Numbered from the stretch's first letter, positions 44,013-53,200 are shown. The stretch is 64,000 nt of DNA from Pleomorphomonas sp. JP5 (GCF_023721815.1 NZ_JAMDLI010000007.1:62001-126000); one strand, 5' to 3'. Notes: generated from the sequence alone by a model not told the origin. Translations and numbers: made by a program.

Positions 44013-45160
44013 GAGCGGTCCACGATCTCCCTGAAGCGATGGGTGAAGCCATCCTCGGGCTCAGCCTCCGGCGGCCGGATGACGGATGCCGCCCGCTCGA
44101 CGCCGCGCTTCACATCCCTGAAGGCCTGTTCGACCGCCCGGTCCGGCAGGCCGATGTCCTTGCCGAAGGCCCGGAACAGCGCCTGATCGGCCGCCTCCAG
44201 TTGCACGCGCCGGCCGCCGATCGACAGCGCCAGAAACTGGTCGTAATCTTTATAGAGTGCCGTGTTGACCACATCGTAGGCCGGCGACAGGCGCAGACCT
44301 TCGGGCGTTTCCAGAAGCGAGAAGTTCTTGAGGTGGGCGTCGCAGTTGCCGACCAGCGCAAAGACGATGAGACGACGGAAGAAGCGCGCAAGGTCGATCT
44401 GCGGCCGCGACGAGTACTGGCCGATGACAGCGGCCACCTCCTCATAGGCGGCATCGTATTTGCCGGCGTAATCCTGCCCCCTCGGCTTGCGCAGGATCTG
44501 GGCGAAATCTTCCAGCCGCAGCTTGCCGCCCTCTGCCGTCCGGTCGAAACGGGTGACGACCAGCGCGATCTCGCCGATATCTGCAATCAGCGCCGTGGTG
44601 AACTCGGTCACCTCCGCCTTGCCCAGCACTGCCGCCGTCCACCTGAGGCTGAGCGCCTCGTTGCGAACCAAGCTGTCGATCCGATCGGAATTGAACTTGG
44701 CGATATAGGGCGCCGGCCCCGTTGCCGCCGCCGGCACGAAGCCCCTGCCCGCTGCCCTTGAGACCAGCAGCTTTCGCTGAACGCCCGACACGGTGCGACC
44801 CGGGTTGACCGTTGCCTCGGTGATCGCGGGCAGCGGCTCGGCATCGCCGGACGGGAGAACGCTGACCGCGCCGATGCAATCGGCACCATATCGCAGCAGC
44901 AGCCCGAGATCATCGTCGCCAACCACGTGCGCCGCTCGGGCCTTTCGCTCCCGGAGCCAGCCTTCCGAGCCGATATGCTGGAAAAACGGATGCAGCCCGA
45001 CCGACCATTCATGCTCGCGCCGGAGCGACAGCAGACAGCAGCCGATATCGCCGCCGCGCCAGTCGGTCCGATAGGTAAAGCGCGTGCCGCCACCGGCCGT
45101 CTCGACCAGCGTGCCGGCCGGCTCCCCCTTGAACAGAATGTCGGCGCTTCTAGCGATCAT
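43991..45160 (-). CDS. HipA-type serine/threonine kinase (toxin of a HipBA-like module)
   Basis: A 389-residue kinase. The N-terminal ~100 residues are the HipA N-1 subdomain; VSGVQRKLLVS is the ATP-loop region; LVVTRFDR, GNCDAHLKNFSLL (catalytic Asp and Asn) and LSPAYDVVNTALY (metal-binding Asp) are the HipA active-site motifs. HipA kinases phosphorylate glutamyl-tRNA synthetase or related targets and stop growth. All catalytic residues look intact. The gene precedes and overlaps the large HTH partner. A perfect AAGTCATGACTT palindrome 52 bp upstream is a plausible operator for the complex. Confidence 0.87.
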   Translation of the reverse strand: MIARSADILFKGEPAGTLVETAGGGTRFTYRTDWRGGDIGCCLLSLRREHEWSVGLHPFFQHIGSEGWLRERKARAAHVVGDDDLGLLLRYGADCIGAVSVLPSGDAEPLPAITEATVNPGRTVSGVQRKLLVSRAAGRGFVPAAATGPAPYIAKFNSDRIDSLVRNEALSLRWTAAVLGKAEVTEFTTALIADIGEIALVVTRFDRTAEGGKLRLEDFAQILRKPRGQDYAGKYDAAYEEVAAVIGQYSSRPQIDLARFFRRLIVFALVGNCDAHLKNFSLLETPEGLRLSPAYDVVNTALYKDYDQFLALSIGGRRVQLEAADQALFRAFGKDIGLPDRAVEQAFRDVKRGVERAASVIRPPEAEPEDGFTHRFREIVDRSCLRLLP

Positions 45161-45207
45161 GCAGCTACACCTTCACCTCACACGACGAACCTACCATACG
45201 GCGATAT

Positions 45208-45227
45208 AATGAAGTCATGACTTTATT
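45208..45227. promoter_or_regulatory. Palindrome upstream of the HipA-type kinase operon
   Basis: AAGTCATGACTT (45212-45223) is a perfect 12-bp palindrome, extended by AAT and ATT at the outer ends with one mismatch. It lies in an AT-rich stretch (45180-45355) unlike the surrounding GC-rich DNA, just upstream of the kinase start. Position and symmetry fit autoregulation by the HTH partner. Confidence 0.6.
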
Positions 45228-45354
45228 CAATCCCACCTAAAGCGGATTGAAAGCCTTATGATTAGATAGTGAGGAAAGACGCGAGTCAATCTAAATCATA
45301 GTTTCATTTATTGACGAAAGACGGGCATCCTGACCGGCTAGTGAAGCTATAAAT

Positions 45355-45930
45355 TCACCCCGCCACCGCCGTAACCGCCGTCCACTCCGTCAGCCGCCGG
45401 TCGTAGGCGCCGCCTTGCCAGCTTTCGAGGGCGAGCTGCGCCCAAGGGCCATTGTCGCGCCAGAGGCGGTCGAGTTCGTCGGCCGAGAGGTAGTTGTAAT
45501 AGCGGCCGAGGCCGTCCTTGCCTTCGGCCGTCCCCGTCTTGAAGCTGGCCCAGACGATGCCGCCGGGCACCATGGCGCGGTGGATGCGGGCGATCACCGC
45601 GCCGAGGTCGTCCCTTGCGGCGTGGGTCAGCGATGCGCAGGCGTAGACGCCGTCATAGCGCCCGACCGCGTCGAGCTCGTTGAACAGCATCACCTTCACC
45701 GTCTGGCCGAGGCGCGACGAGGCGATCGCCGCCAGTTCGGCCGAGCCGTCGGTGGCATCCAGCGCGAAGCCGGCATCGAGGATGGCGCGGGCGTCGAAGC
45801 CGCCGCCGGTGCCCAGCTCCAGGATGCGACCACCCGGCCGGCAGCGGGCGAGAAAGCCCGGAAGGCGCGGGTTCGTCCCGCCATCGGCGGCGTAGTCGGC
45901 GGCATTCTCGTCATAAAAGTCGAGGGTCAC
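45355..45930 (-). CDS. Class I SAM-dependent methyltransferase
   Basis: A 191-residue methyltransferase starting at GTG 45930, nine bases after GAGGAG. LELGTGGGFDARAIL is SAM motif I, ATDGSAEL motif II and YDGVYACASLTHA motif IV. The start VTLDFYDENAADYA is typical of small methyltransferases of the tellurite/UbiE-like group. The frame continues upstream but overlaps the DUF6389 gene and has no methyltransferase content. The substrate is unknown. Confidence 0.83.
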   Translation of the reverse strand: MTLDFYDENAADYAADGGTNPRLPGFLARCRPGGRILELGTGGGFDARAILDAGFALDATDGSAELAAIASSRLGQTVKVMLFNELDAVGRYDGVYACASLTHAARDDLGAVIARIHRAMVPGGIVWASFKTGTAEGKDGLGRYYNYLSADELDRLWRDNGPWAQLALESWQGGAYDRRLTEWTAVTAVAG

Positions 45931-45983
45931 CCGGCAGCTCCTCGTCCGTTCGAGTGGCGGCGGAGAGCCCGAAAGGCCCCGCC

Positions 45984-46442
45984 TCACGGCAGCAGCGGCT
46001 TGCTGGCCACGCTGCCATATCCTTCCTCGCCAAACACGACAGCCGGAAGACCGAGGCCGCCGAGCTGCCGCCACAGCCCTTCAAGCCAGGCCATGCAGCT
46101 GTCGACGATGGCATCGTTGACGGAAAAGTCGACCTCATCGGGGTCGAACATCGGCACATCCGGCTGCATCTTGCCGTCGACGATCTTCACCTCGAACAGG
46201 AAGCGATGCGGCGCTATCGCCTTGTTCAGCACGTAGAGGTCCGGCCCCTCAAGGTGGACCACCACATCGAAGAAGCCGTCTCCATCCTGCGCCGGATGCA
46301 CCCCGACCGTGACCCGCCGGGCCTTCGGCGGCAGGGCTTGCCGGATGGCCGCGAGACGGTCGAGCGCTGGCTGGGCGTGCGCCGACAGGATGTCCTTCAG
46401 CGCCGCCGTGTAGTCGTCCACCGTCATCCCCGCGTCGCTCAT
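45984..46442 (-). CDS. DUF6389-like protein of unknown function
   Basis: A 152-residue cytoplasmic protein starting at ATG 46442, after GGGAGGGTGGTG. VTVGVHPAQDGDGFFDVVVHLEGPDLYVLNKAI is its most conserved-looking block, and FSVNDAIVDSCMAWLEGLW follows near the end. I associate this pattern with DUF6389, but from memory. No catalytic motif is evident. It lies 53 bp upstream of the methyltransferase gene on the same strand, so they may be co-transcribed. Confidence 0.65.
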   Translation of the reverse strand: MSDAGMTVDDYTAALKDILSAHAQPALDRLAAIRQALPPKARRVTVGVHPAQDGDGFFDVVVHLEGPDLYVLNKAIAPHRFLFEVKIVDGKMQPDVPMFDPDEVDFSVNDAIVDSCMAWLEGLWRQLGGLGLPAVVFGEEGYGSVASKPLLP

Positions 46443-46541
46443 CACCACCCTCCCGCGCCATGGCCGGCTCGCCATTGAGCCAAAGGCGAACCATGGTCAA
46501 TCATGAAGCCAGCAATGAGGCCGCGAAAAGACCGGCAGCCC

Positions 46542-48263
46542 TCACCGCCAGTTGGTCTTGGCCAGTTCGATCAGCTCGTCGCCCCGGCCGCTCAGGATCG
46601 CCCGCATCATGTAGAGCGAGAAGCCCTTGGCCTGTTCGAGGGTGATCTGCGGCGGCATGGCCAGTTCTTGCTTGGCGGTCATCACGTCCACCAGCACCGG
46701 GCCGGGCGTGGCGAAGGCCTCGTCGAGGGCCGCCGGCAGCGCCTTGGCGTCGTCGACGCGGATGCCCTTGATGCCGATCGCCTCGGCCACCTTGACGAAG
46801 TCGGGACTGTTGAGGTCGGTGTCGTCGGAGATGTAGCCGCCGGCCTTCATCTCCATGGCGACGAAGCCGAGCGAGCGGTTGTGGAAGATGATGATCTTCA
46901 GCGGTAGGTCCAGCTGGCGCACGGAGAGGATGTCGCCCATCAGCATGGCGAAGCCGCCGTCACCGCACAGCGCCACCACCTGACGCTTCGGATCGATGCC
47001 CTGCGCGCCGATGCCCTGCGACAGGGCGTTGGCCATCGAGCCGTGGTTGAACGAGCCGACCAGCCGCCGCTTGCCGTTCATCGTCACGTAGCGCGCCGCC
47101 CACACGGTGGGCGTGCCGACGTCGCAGGTGAAGATGGCGTCGTCCGCCGCCTTCTCGCTGACGAGGCGGGCGAGATACTGCGGGTGAATCTGCCCCTTGG
47201 CGCCATCGTCGGTGGCGAGGTCGTCCAGCCCCTTGCGCGCCTTGGCATAATGGTCGAGCGCCGTCTTGAGGAAGGCGTCGTCACGCTTCTCGGGCAGCTT
47301 GTCCAGGAGCGCCGCCACCGTCGCCTTGACGTCGCCGACGATGCCGAGATCGATCTGGGTGTGGGCGCCAAGGCTTTCCGGCCGGCTGTCCACCTGGGCG
47401 ATCTTGGCGCCGGCCGGATAGAAGGCGCGGTAGGGGAAGGACGAGCCGAGGATCAACAGCGTGTCGGCCGCGCCCATGGCGTGATAGCCGGAGGAAAAGC
47501 CGATCAGCCCGGTCATGCCGACGTCATAGGAGTTGTCGTATTCGACGAACTCCTTGCCGCGCAGGGCGTGGACGATGGGCGCCTTCAGCCGGGCGGCCAG
47601 CGCCACCACCTCGTCATGCGCCTCGGCGCAGCCGGCGCCGCAGAGCAGCGTCACCTTCGAGCTGGCGTTGAGCATGTCGGCCAGCGCATCCACCTGCGCG
47701 CCCGACGGCACCAGGCGACCAAGCTCCGGCGCGCGCCAGCGGATGTCGACGCCCTCGGGCATCGGCTTCAAGGCCACGTCGCCCGGCAGCACGATGACGG
47801 AGACGCCGCGCTTGGCGATGGCGGTGCGCACGGCAATCTCCAAAACGCGCGGCATCTGCTCGGGGTTGGTCACCAGCTCGCAATAGACCGAGCACTCGCG
47901 GAACAGCTCCTGCGGGTGCGTCTCCTGGAAATAGCCCGAGCCGATCTCCGACGAGGGAATGTGCGCGGCGATCGCCAGCACCGGCACATGGCTGCGCTGG
48001 CAGTCGAACAAACCGTTGATGAGGTGCAGGTTGCCCGGCCCGCACGACCCCGCGCACACCGCCAGCTCGCCGGTGATATGCGCCTCGGCCCCGGCCGCGA
48101 ACGCCGCCGCCTCCTCATGCCGCGTCCCCATCCAGCGGATCTCGCCCAGCCGATGCAGGCTGTCGCTGAGGCCATTCAGGCTGTCGCCCGTCACCCCCCA
48201 GATGCGCTTGACCCCGGCCTCGCCAAGAAAGCGGGCGATGTAATGGGCAATGGATTCGGCCAT
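46542..48263 (-). CDS. poxB: Thiamine-pyrophosphate enzyme, pyruvate:quinone oxidoreductase type
   Basis: A 573-residue TPP enzyme with the three-domain pyruvate oxidase layout. [18 protein letters not shown] holds the activating Glu; the middle domain ([16 protein letters not shown]) binds [37 protein letters not shown] is the TPP/Mg2+ motif. PoxB-type enzymes oxidise pyruvate to acetate and CO2, passing electrons to the membrane quinone pool. The C terminus ([25 protein letters not shown]) resembles the lipid-activated tail of PoxB. Acetolactate synthase is less likely because LNGLSDSL and the C-terminal tail match PoxB better. Start ATG 48263 follows AGGAG at 11 bp. Confidence 0.87.
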   Translation of the reverse strand: MAESIAHYIARFLGEAGVKRIWGVTGDSLNGLSDSLHRLGEIRWMGTRHEEAAAFAAGAEAHITGELAVCAGSCGPGNLHLINGLFDCQRSHVPVLAIAAHIPSSEIGSGYFQETHPQELFRECSVYCELVTNPEQMPRVLEIAVRTAIAKRGVSVIVLPGDVALKPMPEGVDIRWRAPELGRLVPSGAQVDALADMLNASSKVTLLCGAGCAEAHDEVVALAARLKAPIVHALRGKEFVEYDNSYDVGMTGLIGFSSGYHAMGAADTLLILGSSFPYRAFYPAGAKIAQVDSRPESLGAHTQIDLGIVGDVKATVAALLDKLPEKRDDAFLKTALDHYAKARKGLDDLATDDGAKGQIHPQYLARLVSEKAADDAIFTCDVGTPTVWAARYVTMNGKRRLVGSFNHGSMANALSQGIGAQGIDPKRQVVALCGDGGFAMLMGDILSVRQLDLPLKIIIFHNRSLGFVAMEMKAGGYISDDTDLNSPDFVKVAEAIGIKGIRVDDAKALPAALDEAFATPGPVLVDVMTAKQELAMPPQITLEQAKGFSLYMMRAILSGRGDELIELAKTNWR

Positions 48264-48831
48264 GAGGTGAGGTCTCCTGAGGATGGATCGGCGGCGAGGC
48301 GGGGCCTGTGGGGTGCCGGCCCGACCACGCCGCGAAATGCTGAACACGTCAAGCAAGGAACTTGGGACGCGAAAGCGCGAGATTCAATCGGCAAGCCAGT
48401 GCGCTGACAGGGCGGCAGGTATGCCGGTGGCGGGATGGGGAACGGCAAACAGCGCGCATGATCGCCAAAGCCCCTGCCTACAACGCCCCGTCCAACAAGG
48501 CATCCTTCCGATCGGTCTTGATTGATCGTCCTCCTCGACCAGCAATTTGCCAAGCCCGATCTGATTGATACTCTGCAGCAAGGCGGGACGCCCAAGTAAA
48601 GCTCGCTGATACCTCAAAGTGGAGAGCGGATATCCCTGCGAGATAAGGGCACACCCGCGCTCGATCTTACGAGTTTGCATAGGACTGAACAAACCTGCCC
48701 CTCTTCGCCAGCCCCTTCTGACGTCCTCACAGCATCGACATTCTACCCAGAAAAGGCAGTAACGCAGTATTGAAGTGAGAAGGCGCACAAGCCACGGCCG
48801 GCACTCTCTTGGCGTGGCCAAATGCCTCCAG
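48264..48831. other. 568-bp gap at the edge of the AT-rich defence segment
   Basis: GC content falls across this stretch from the poxB side to the HNH gene. No frame carries a domain or good start; the longest minus-strand frame (about 150 codons) has irregular composition and is not supported. It may mark the left border of the transferred Septu-like segment. No direct repeats, tRNA or integrase gene that would define an attachment site were seen. Confidence 0.4.
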
Positions 48832-49695
48832 CTAGATCTCATCAAACAGATTCTCGCAAAACCAAGGATCCATCGCCAGAGCAGAGAACATAACTCTTCG
48901 CCAGTTATTTATAGGCAAAGCAGGCGTTTGACCCTTCTCAAAAAGATACATACTGAAATCGTAGGGGCTAATAGAAGACATAATTGTTCGCCTGACATGT
49001 ATTGTCTCAGGAATATCCGCCGCAGCCTCTACTGAAAACTTGCTAGCAAGACGATAATATTTAAAATGACAGGACACACGACTCTTATCTCGCTCACTCC
49101 AGTTCTCTGGGGCAGATACATAGTATTCTATAACCGGAGGAAGCCCCGGCACAACCTTTGCTTCAATCCATTTCTCGGTAAAGAACTTAGAATCGTCAAA
49201 ATATGGGTGTAATGCTTGCTTATCTGGAGATTCTGAAAATCCATCAAGCTTATCGGTATTGCAATCCCGACAGCAGGGGACTAGGTTAGCTGGCATAACT
49301 GAATACAATGGGAATGTTGATTTAGGCAAATAGTGATCGAGTGTACGAACACTACCGACCCCTCCACATAATGGACACTTACCACCCGCACTTACCTTAA
49401 TAAGATCGTACAGCTCTCTCGCCGGCTTACCTTTTTGAACAAAGTATTGCGTATATAGCTTCATCAGTTCTGATTTATGAAGACTACCGTATACTATAGG
49501 GTCACCATTTCCGACAGTCCTTGGCATGCTGCACAGCACACCAGAATAAGCACTAGCCAAGTAAGCTTCTTCGATCGCCTTTGGATCGGGTATTGAAGCC
49601 ACGTAAATCCTCTGGGTGTCTATGTCGGATATCCCCCGCACGCTCTCGGCCAAAGCAGTAGCAAAATCCACATTCGCAGGTGCAATCTTTCTCAT
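48832..49695 (-). CDS. HNH endonuclease, PtuB-like component of a Septu-type defence pair
   Basis: A 287-residue protein. CPLCG at about residues 108-112, LDHYLPKS with the catalytic His, LVPCCRDCNTDK (second Cys pair and HNH Asn) give a zinc-supported HNH nuclease fold. The layout resembles PtuB and TIGR02646-type proteins that pair with an ATPase in Septu and in retron Ec78. The ATG at 49695 lies 2 bp after the stop of the ATPase gene, so translation is coupled and no separate ribosome-binding site is needed. The gene is clearly AT-rich compared with the flanking chromosome. It probably cleaves DNA or RNA when the ATPase partner senses infection; that role is inferred from the pair. Confidence 0.78.
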   Translation of the reverse strand: MRKIAPANVDFATALAESVRGISDIDTQRIYVASIPDPKAIEEAYLASAYSGVLCSMPRTVGNGDPIVYGSLHKSELMKLYTQYFVQKGKPARELYDLIKVSAGGKCPLCGGVGSVRTLDHYLPKSTFPLYSVMPANLVPCCRDCNTDKLDGFSESPDKQALHPYFDDSKFFTEKWIEAKVVPGLPPVIEYYVSAPENWSERDKSRVSCHFKYYRLASKFSVEAAADIPETIHVRRTIMSSISPYDFSMYLFEKGQTPALPINNWRRVMFSALAMDPWFCENLFDEI

Positions 49696-49697
49696 CG

Positions 49698-51227
49698 TTA
49701 TTGAGCCGTCGATTTTCGGTGCATAATGGCGCGCAGAATTGCCCTCCCCTCCGAACCTAACTGATGAGAAAAGGTCTGCAGGACCTCCTCATAGGTAGGC
49801 GTCCTTTCCGCCTCCCCCTCCAGCAACGAGTTAAAACCAGATTTTGCCACCTCAAGACCAAATACCTCTCGTGTCAGCAATCCAACATTCTCACCAAATG
49901 TCTCGATCTCCGGCCTCTGCGACAACGATGAGAGCCCCGAGCGAGTGATCTTCCAGACACAGGAACATGGTATTTCTTGCAGGACTACCGGCGAATGTGT
50001 TGCAATTATCGCAATTGCATTCCGACTAGAAAGCAAACCACTTAGGCTTCGGATCAAAGCAGATAACAAAGGCGGATGAAGATGGCTTTCTGGCTCATCA
50101 AAAAGAACCAAAGTCTTTTCGTCAACTCTCGCTACAAGCTTAGTTATAATTAACAAAACTATTGCATGCCCCGAACTCATTCGCTTCCACAGCGAGCAAA
50201 CGTTTCTTCTAAGCTCTTCGTCACGTAGATTACTTAGCTGACCAAGATTCATTTCGGCAAAGTTGTCGTCGGACTCAAGGTTCCGAATTGCTTCCAGCCA
50301 CCTCTGACTTCGAGAACGTTCACTCAGGCAAATCTCTAGGCTTTCTATAAGTTCACGCAATAGATCATGCTGAGATTTCAGACTAGCTCCAGCTTCGTCT
50401 GAGTAATCTTTTAGACCAACATAAAAATAACACGTCCCTTGAGAAGGGTCTGGCTGCTCCATTGGTGGTTTAAAGGGGTCAAAGGCGCTGAATGATATCG
50501 AAACTAAACCGCTGAAATAGTCCCGACCAATCCTAGCATACTCAAGCCATGCAATTTTCTCGAACCGGGAGTCTGTCAAACCCGCATCAATAATCGCTCT
50601 CGTCATATTATGGAGCAACGTCGTCTTTCCGACTCCATTTCGGCCGATTACTGCATGTACATTTGTAGCAGGTTTAGAGTTTGCACTAACATTGAAAGTG
50701 AGCTGAAAGCCAGCGACACTCTCGCTCGCCTCCTGCGTAAAACGGAAAGCGTAATCAGTCAGGGGCGCCTCGCCATGTAAAACACGACGAAATTGACCTG
50801 TGATTGTATTTATACTTAAGCTACGCAAATGAGATGTATGAAAAACATGCTGCTTATTAGCTATATCTAAGGCATCCTGCAAAAAAGCGACATCTCGGAT
50901 CGCTTTTAAGTATTCATTTTTAAATGAATCAGAAAAACTATTTACTTTTACATAGTAATCCAAATCAGTTCCCAAAGAAAAAAATCTATCGTCAAGCCCG
51001 CCAAAACCAGATCCAAGCACAGAATATGTCGTAGTGTCCGACGTCTGGCCCACAAATCCTACCCTAACCCCACCCAAATCGTGCTTCAAACCGTTCTCGT
51101 CAAAAACGATCGCCTCAAATGACGTTATAAACGAGTAATCATTCCAATTATCTATGCGAAGAAATACAACATTCTTGTGAAATTGAGGGATAATACCATT
51201 AGACCTTATAAGAAAAAATCTTATCAA
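49698..51227 (-). CDS. ABC/SMC-type ATPase, PtuA-like component of a Septu-type defence pair
   Basis: A 509-residue ATPase. Walker A is VIGRNGVGKTTLL near residue 190; a signature-like RMSSGHAIVLL precedes Walker B TLVLFDEPESHLHPPLL; the H-loop is IIATHSPVVLQE. This is the RecF/OLD/SMC type of ATPase used in Septu (PtuA), retron and Gabija-like systems. There is no TOPRIM nuclease, so the downstream HNH protein probably supplies cleavage. The proposed start is TTG 51227, the first usable codon; a different start cannot be excluded. AT-rich codon use (many AAA, ATA, TTA) marks recent transfer. Confidence 0.78.
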   Translation of the reverse strand: MIRFFLIRSNGIIPQFHKNVVFLRIDNWNDYSFITSFEAIVFDENGLKHDLGGVRVGFVGQTSDTTTYSVLGSGFGGLDDRFFSLGTDLDYYVKVNSFSDSFKNEYLKAIRDVAFLQDALDIANKQHVFHTSHLRSLSINTITGQFRRVLHGEAPLTDYAFRFTQEASESVAGFQLTFNVSANSKPATNVHAVIGRNGVGKTTLLHNMTRAIIDAGLTDSRFEKIAWLEYARIGRDYFSGLVSISFSAFDPFKPPMEQPDPSQGTCYFYVGLKDYSDEAGASLKSQHDLLRELIESLEICLSERSRSQRWLEAIRNLESDDNFAEMNLGQLSNLRDEELRRNVCSLWKRMSSGHAIVLLIITKLVARVDEKTLVLFDEPESHLHPPLLSALIRSLSGLLSSRNAIAIIATHSPVVLQEIPCSCVWKITRSGLSSLSQRPEIETFGENVGLLTREVFGLEVAKSGFNSLLEGEAERTPTYEEVLQTFSHQLGSEGRAILRAIMHRKSTAQ

Positions 51228-51229
51228 AG

Positions 51230-51502
51230 TTAGCGCCCTTCACGAAGGTCTGGCTCAATTACGAGCCAGAAACATGGCCTGAAGCGATATATTTGTGCAA
51301 GCACCTTCTTTGATTCTTTACGAGCAAGTTCGAAACTGTGTTTCCCCCGTAGGCTCAAAGCCAGAGAAGTCCATACAGTCACCAACTTGATGAGTCCTTC
51401 ATATAAATCACAGCACCCGTGACCTCCAACTATGACGTGCAGAGCAGCCGTAAGCAACCGGAGACCGCCACTATCAAACGACATTCGTGAGCTAGCCCCC
51501 AC
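51230..51502 (-). CDS. Doubtful 90-codon frame directly upstream of the ATPase gene
   Basis: The frame ends 2 bp before the ATPase start, the same spacing as between ATPase and HNH genes, and runs in the same direction. Its sequence (SFELARKESKKVLAQIYRF among others) has no recognised domain and its first half is of mixed composition. It could be a small third component of the operon or simply leader DNA. I lean toward the latter. Confidence 0.2.
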   Translation of the reverse strand: MGASSRMSFDSGGLRLLTAALHVIVGGHGCCDLYEGLIKLVTVWTSLALSLRGKHSFELARKESKKVLAQIYRFRPCFWLVIEPDLREGR

Positions 51503-51574
51503 CCTTGCCTCCTCCCCCGCCTTGATGTACGCTCATCAACACTCGCTTGAATCCCCTCAATTGACCCCAATTCC

Positions 51575-51607
51575 CTACCGAAAAACTCCCCTTTTCTCTT
51601 TCGGTAG
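51575..51607. promoter_or_regulatory. Inverted repeat in the leader of the isomerase gene
   Basis: CTACCGAAA (51575-51583) and TTTCGGTAG (51599-51607) form a 9-bp perfect inverted repeat around 15 bp of pyrimidine-rich DNA. It lies 41 bp before the isomerase start codon, in the likely promoter or leader. It could be an operator or a leader hairpin. The rest of 51228-51648 shows no gene apart from the doubtful frame at 51230-51502. Confidence 0.5.
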
Positions 51608-51648
51608 CGTACCTCAAACATTTCAAGCGACTGCGGAGGAGAGACCTG

Positions 51649-53061
51649 ATGGCCAAGCAAATGACATTCGGCGTGATCGTCGGAAACCGTGGATTCTTCC
51701 CCAGCCATCTGGCTGCCAGCGGCCGGGTGGAGATGATCGCCGCTCTGGAGAAGCAGGGCTATAAGGCGATCGTCGTAACGCCGGAGGAGACGGCGCACGG
51801 CGCAGTGGAGACCTACAAGGAAGCGGAGATCTGCGCCGCCCTGTTCAAGAAGCACGCCGACGAGATCGACGGCATCATCATCACCCTGCCGAACTTCGGC
51901 GAAGAGCGGGGCCTCGCCGACGCCGTGCGCCTTGCCGGGCTCAACGTGCCGGTGCTGATCCAGGCGACGCCCGACGAAGCCGGCAAGATGGCCATCACCC
52001 ACCGCCGCGACAGCTTCTGCGGCAAGATGTCGATCTGCAACAACCTTCAGCAGTATGGCATCAAGTATTCGCTGACGACGCTGCACACCGAGGCGCCCGA
52101 CTCGCCCGAGTTCGAGGCCGACCTCAAGTGGTTCGCCGGCGTCTGCCGCGTCGTCGGCGGCTTCAAGAACCTGCGCGTCGGCGCCGTCGGCGCCCGCCCG
52201 GCCGCCTTCAACACCGTGCGCTATTCGGAAAAGCTGCTCGAGCGTTCGGGCATCACCGTCGACACGCTCGACCTCTCCGAAGTGCTTGGCCGCATTGGCA
52301 AGCTGAAGGACAACGACGCCGCCGTCGAGAAGAAGATCGCCGAGATCCGCGCCTACGTGTCCACCGGCCACACGCCGGAAGCCGCCCTCATCAAGATGGC
52401 CAAGCTCGGCGCCGTGCTGGATAACTGGGTGGAGACCAACCGCCTCACCATCACCTCGGTGCAGTGCTGGACCAGCCTTGAAGAGTTCTTCGGCATCGTG
52501 CCCTGCACCGTCATGAGCATGATGAGCCAGAAGCTCCTGCCGTCGGCCTGCGAGGTCGACACGCTGGGCGCGCTTTCCATGTACGCCCTGGGGCTGGCCA
52601 GCGAGACGCCGTCGGCGCTGCTCGACTGGAACAACAACTACGGCGGCGACCCCAACAAGGCCGTCTGCTTCCACTGCTCGAACCTGCCCAAGCACTTCTT
52701 CAATGAAGGCGTGAAGATGGACTACCAGCAGATCATCGCTGGCACCGTTGGCGCCGAGAACACCTATGGCACGCTGGACGGCAAGGTGAAGGCCGGCGCC
52801 ATGACCTATCTGCGCCTCTCCACCGACGACTTCACCGGCAAGATCAAGGGCTACACCGGCCAGGGCTCGTTCACCGACGATCCGCTGAACACCTTCGGCG
52901 GCGCCGGCGTGGTGGACATCCCCAACCTGCAGAAGCTCCTGCGCTACATCTGCGAGAACGCCTTCGAGCACCACGTGGCGACGAACTTCTCCTCGTCCGC
53001 CGCCGCCGTGACCGAAGCGGCGACCAAGTATCTCGGCTGGGACATGTACGTCCACGAATGA
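51649..53061 (+). CDS. L-fucose/L-arabinose isomerase-family protein
   Basis: A 470-residue cytoplasmic enzyme of the FucI/AraA fold. Conserved parts include IDGIIITLPNFGEERGLADAV in the N-terminal Rossmann-like domain, LRVGAVGARPAAFNTVRYSEKLLERSG, QCWTSLEEFFGIVPCTVMSMMS, and ACEVDTLGALSMYAL, which carries metal-binding Glu/Asp residues; HCSNLPKHFF supplies a metal His. It would interconvert an aldose and ketose (fucose, arabinose or a sulfo- or deoxy-sugar); the exact substrate is open. GGAGGAGAG precedes the ATG by 6 bp. The FGGY kinase at 34481 is a candidate next step in the same pathway, and the LacI regulator at 53700 a candidate controller. Confidence 0.83.
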   Translation: MAKQMTFGVIVGNRGFFPSHLAASGRVEMIAALEKQGYKAIVVTPEETAHGAVETYKEAEICAALFKKHADEIDGIIITLPNFGEERGLADAVRLAGLNVPVLIQATPDEAGKMAITHRRDSFCGKMSICNNLQQYGIKYSLTTLHTEAPDSPEFEADLKWFAGVCRVVGGFKNLRVGAVGARPAAFNTVRYSEKLLERSGITVDTLDLSEVLGRIGKLKDNDAAVEKKIAEIRAYVSTGHTPEAALIKMAKLGAVLDNWVETNRLTITSVQCWTSLEEFFGIVPCTVMSMMSQKLLPSACEVDTLGALSMYALGLASETPSALLDWNNNYGGDPNKAVCFHCSNLPKHFFNEGVKMDYQQIIAGTVGAENTYGTLDGKVKAGAMTYLRLSTDDFTGKIKGYTGQGSFTDDPLNTFGGAGVVDIPNLQKLLRYICENAFEHHVATNFSSSAAAVTEAATKYLGWDMYVHE

Positions 53062-53180
53062 AATTCTACTGGGGTGGACATCTAGCTTCGAGTTCTCCGC
53101 TTCCGGTGCTCACGGGCCTCAAGCCCGCTCCGCTCCGGGTCTCGAACTCATCGCTATCTGACTCACCCCAGCGAATTTCA
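53059..53180 (-). repeat. Structured dispersed element, copy 2 (short form), overlapping the isomerase stop codon
   Basis: Read on the minus strand this repeats the element at 3423-3614. The outer helix is TGAAATTC (53059-53066) with GAATTTCA (53173-53180); inside it CTGGGGTG (53069-53076) pairs with CACCCCAG (53164-53171); the central hairpin CGGGC-CTCAA-GCCCG lies at 53113-53127. The large extra hairpin of copy 1 is absent. The first three bases are the TGA of the isomerase gene. Orientation relative to the upstream gene is opposite to that of copy 1. Confidence 0.8.
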
Positions 53181-53200
53181 GCGTCTCGCCTTGAATAGGC

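Noticed and set aside
40917-44186. 1089-codon plus-strand frame spanning the peptidase, SDR and HTH genes
   Set aside because: Arg-rich out-of-frame translation; crosses several well-supported genes on both strands.
48384-48845. 153-codon minus-strand frame between poxB and the HNH gene
   Set aside because: No recognisable domain, poor start and mixed composition; overlaps the end of the HNH gene.
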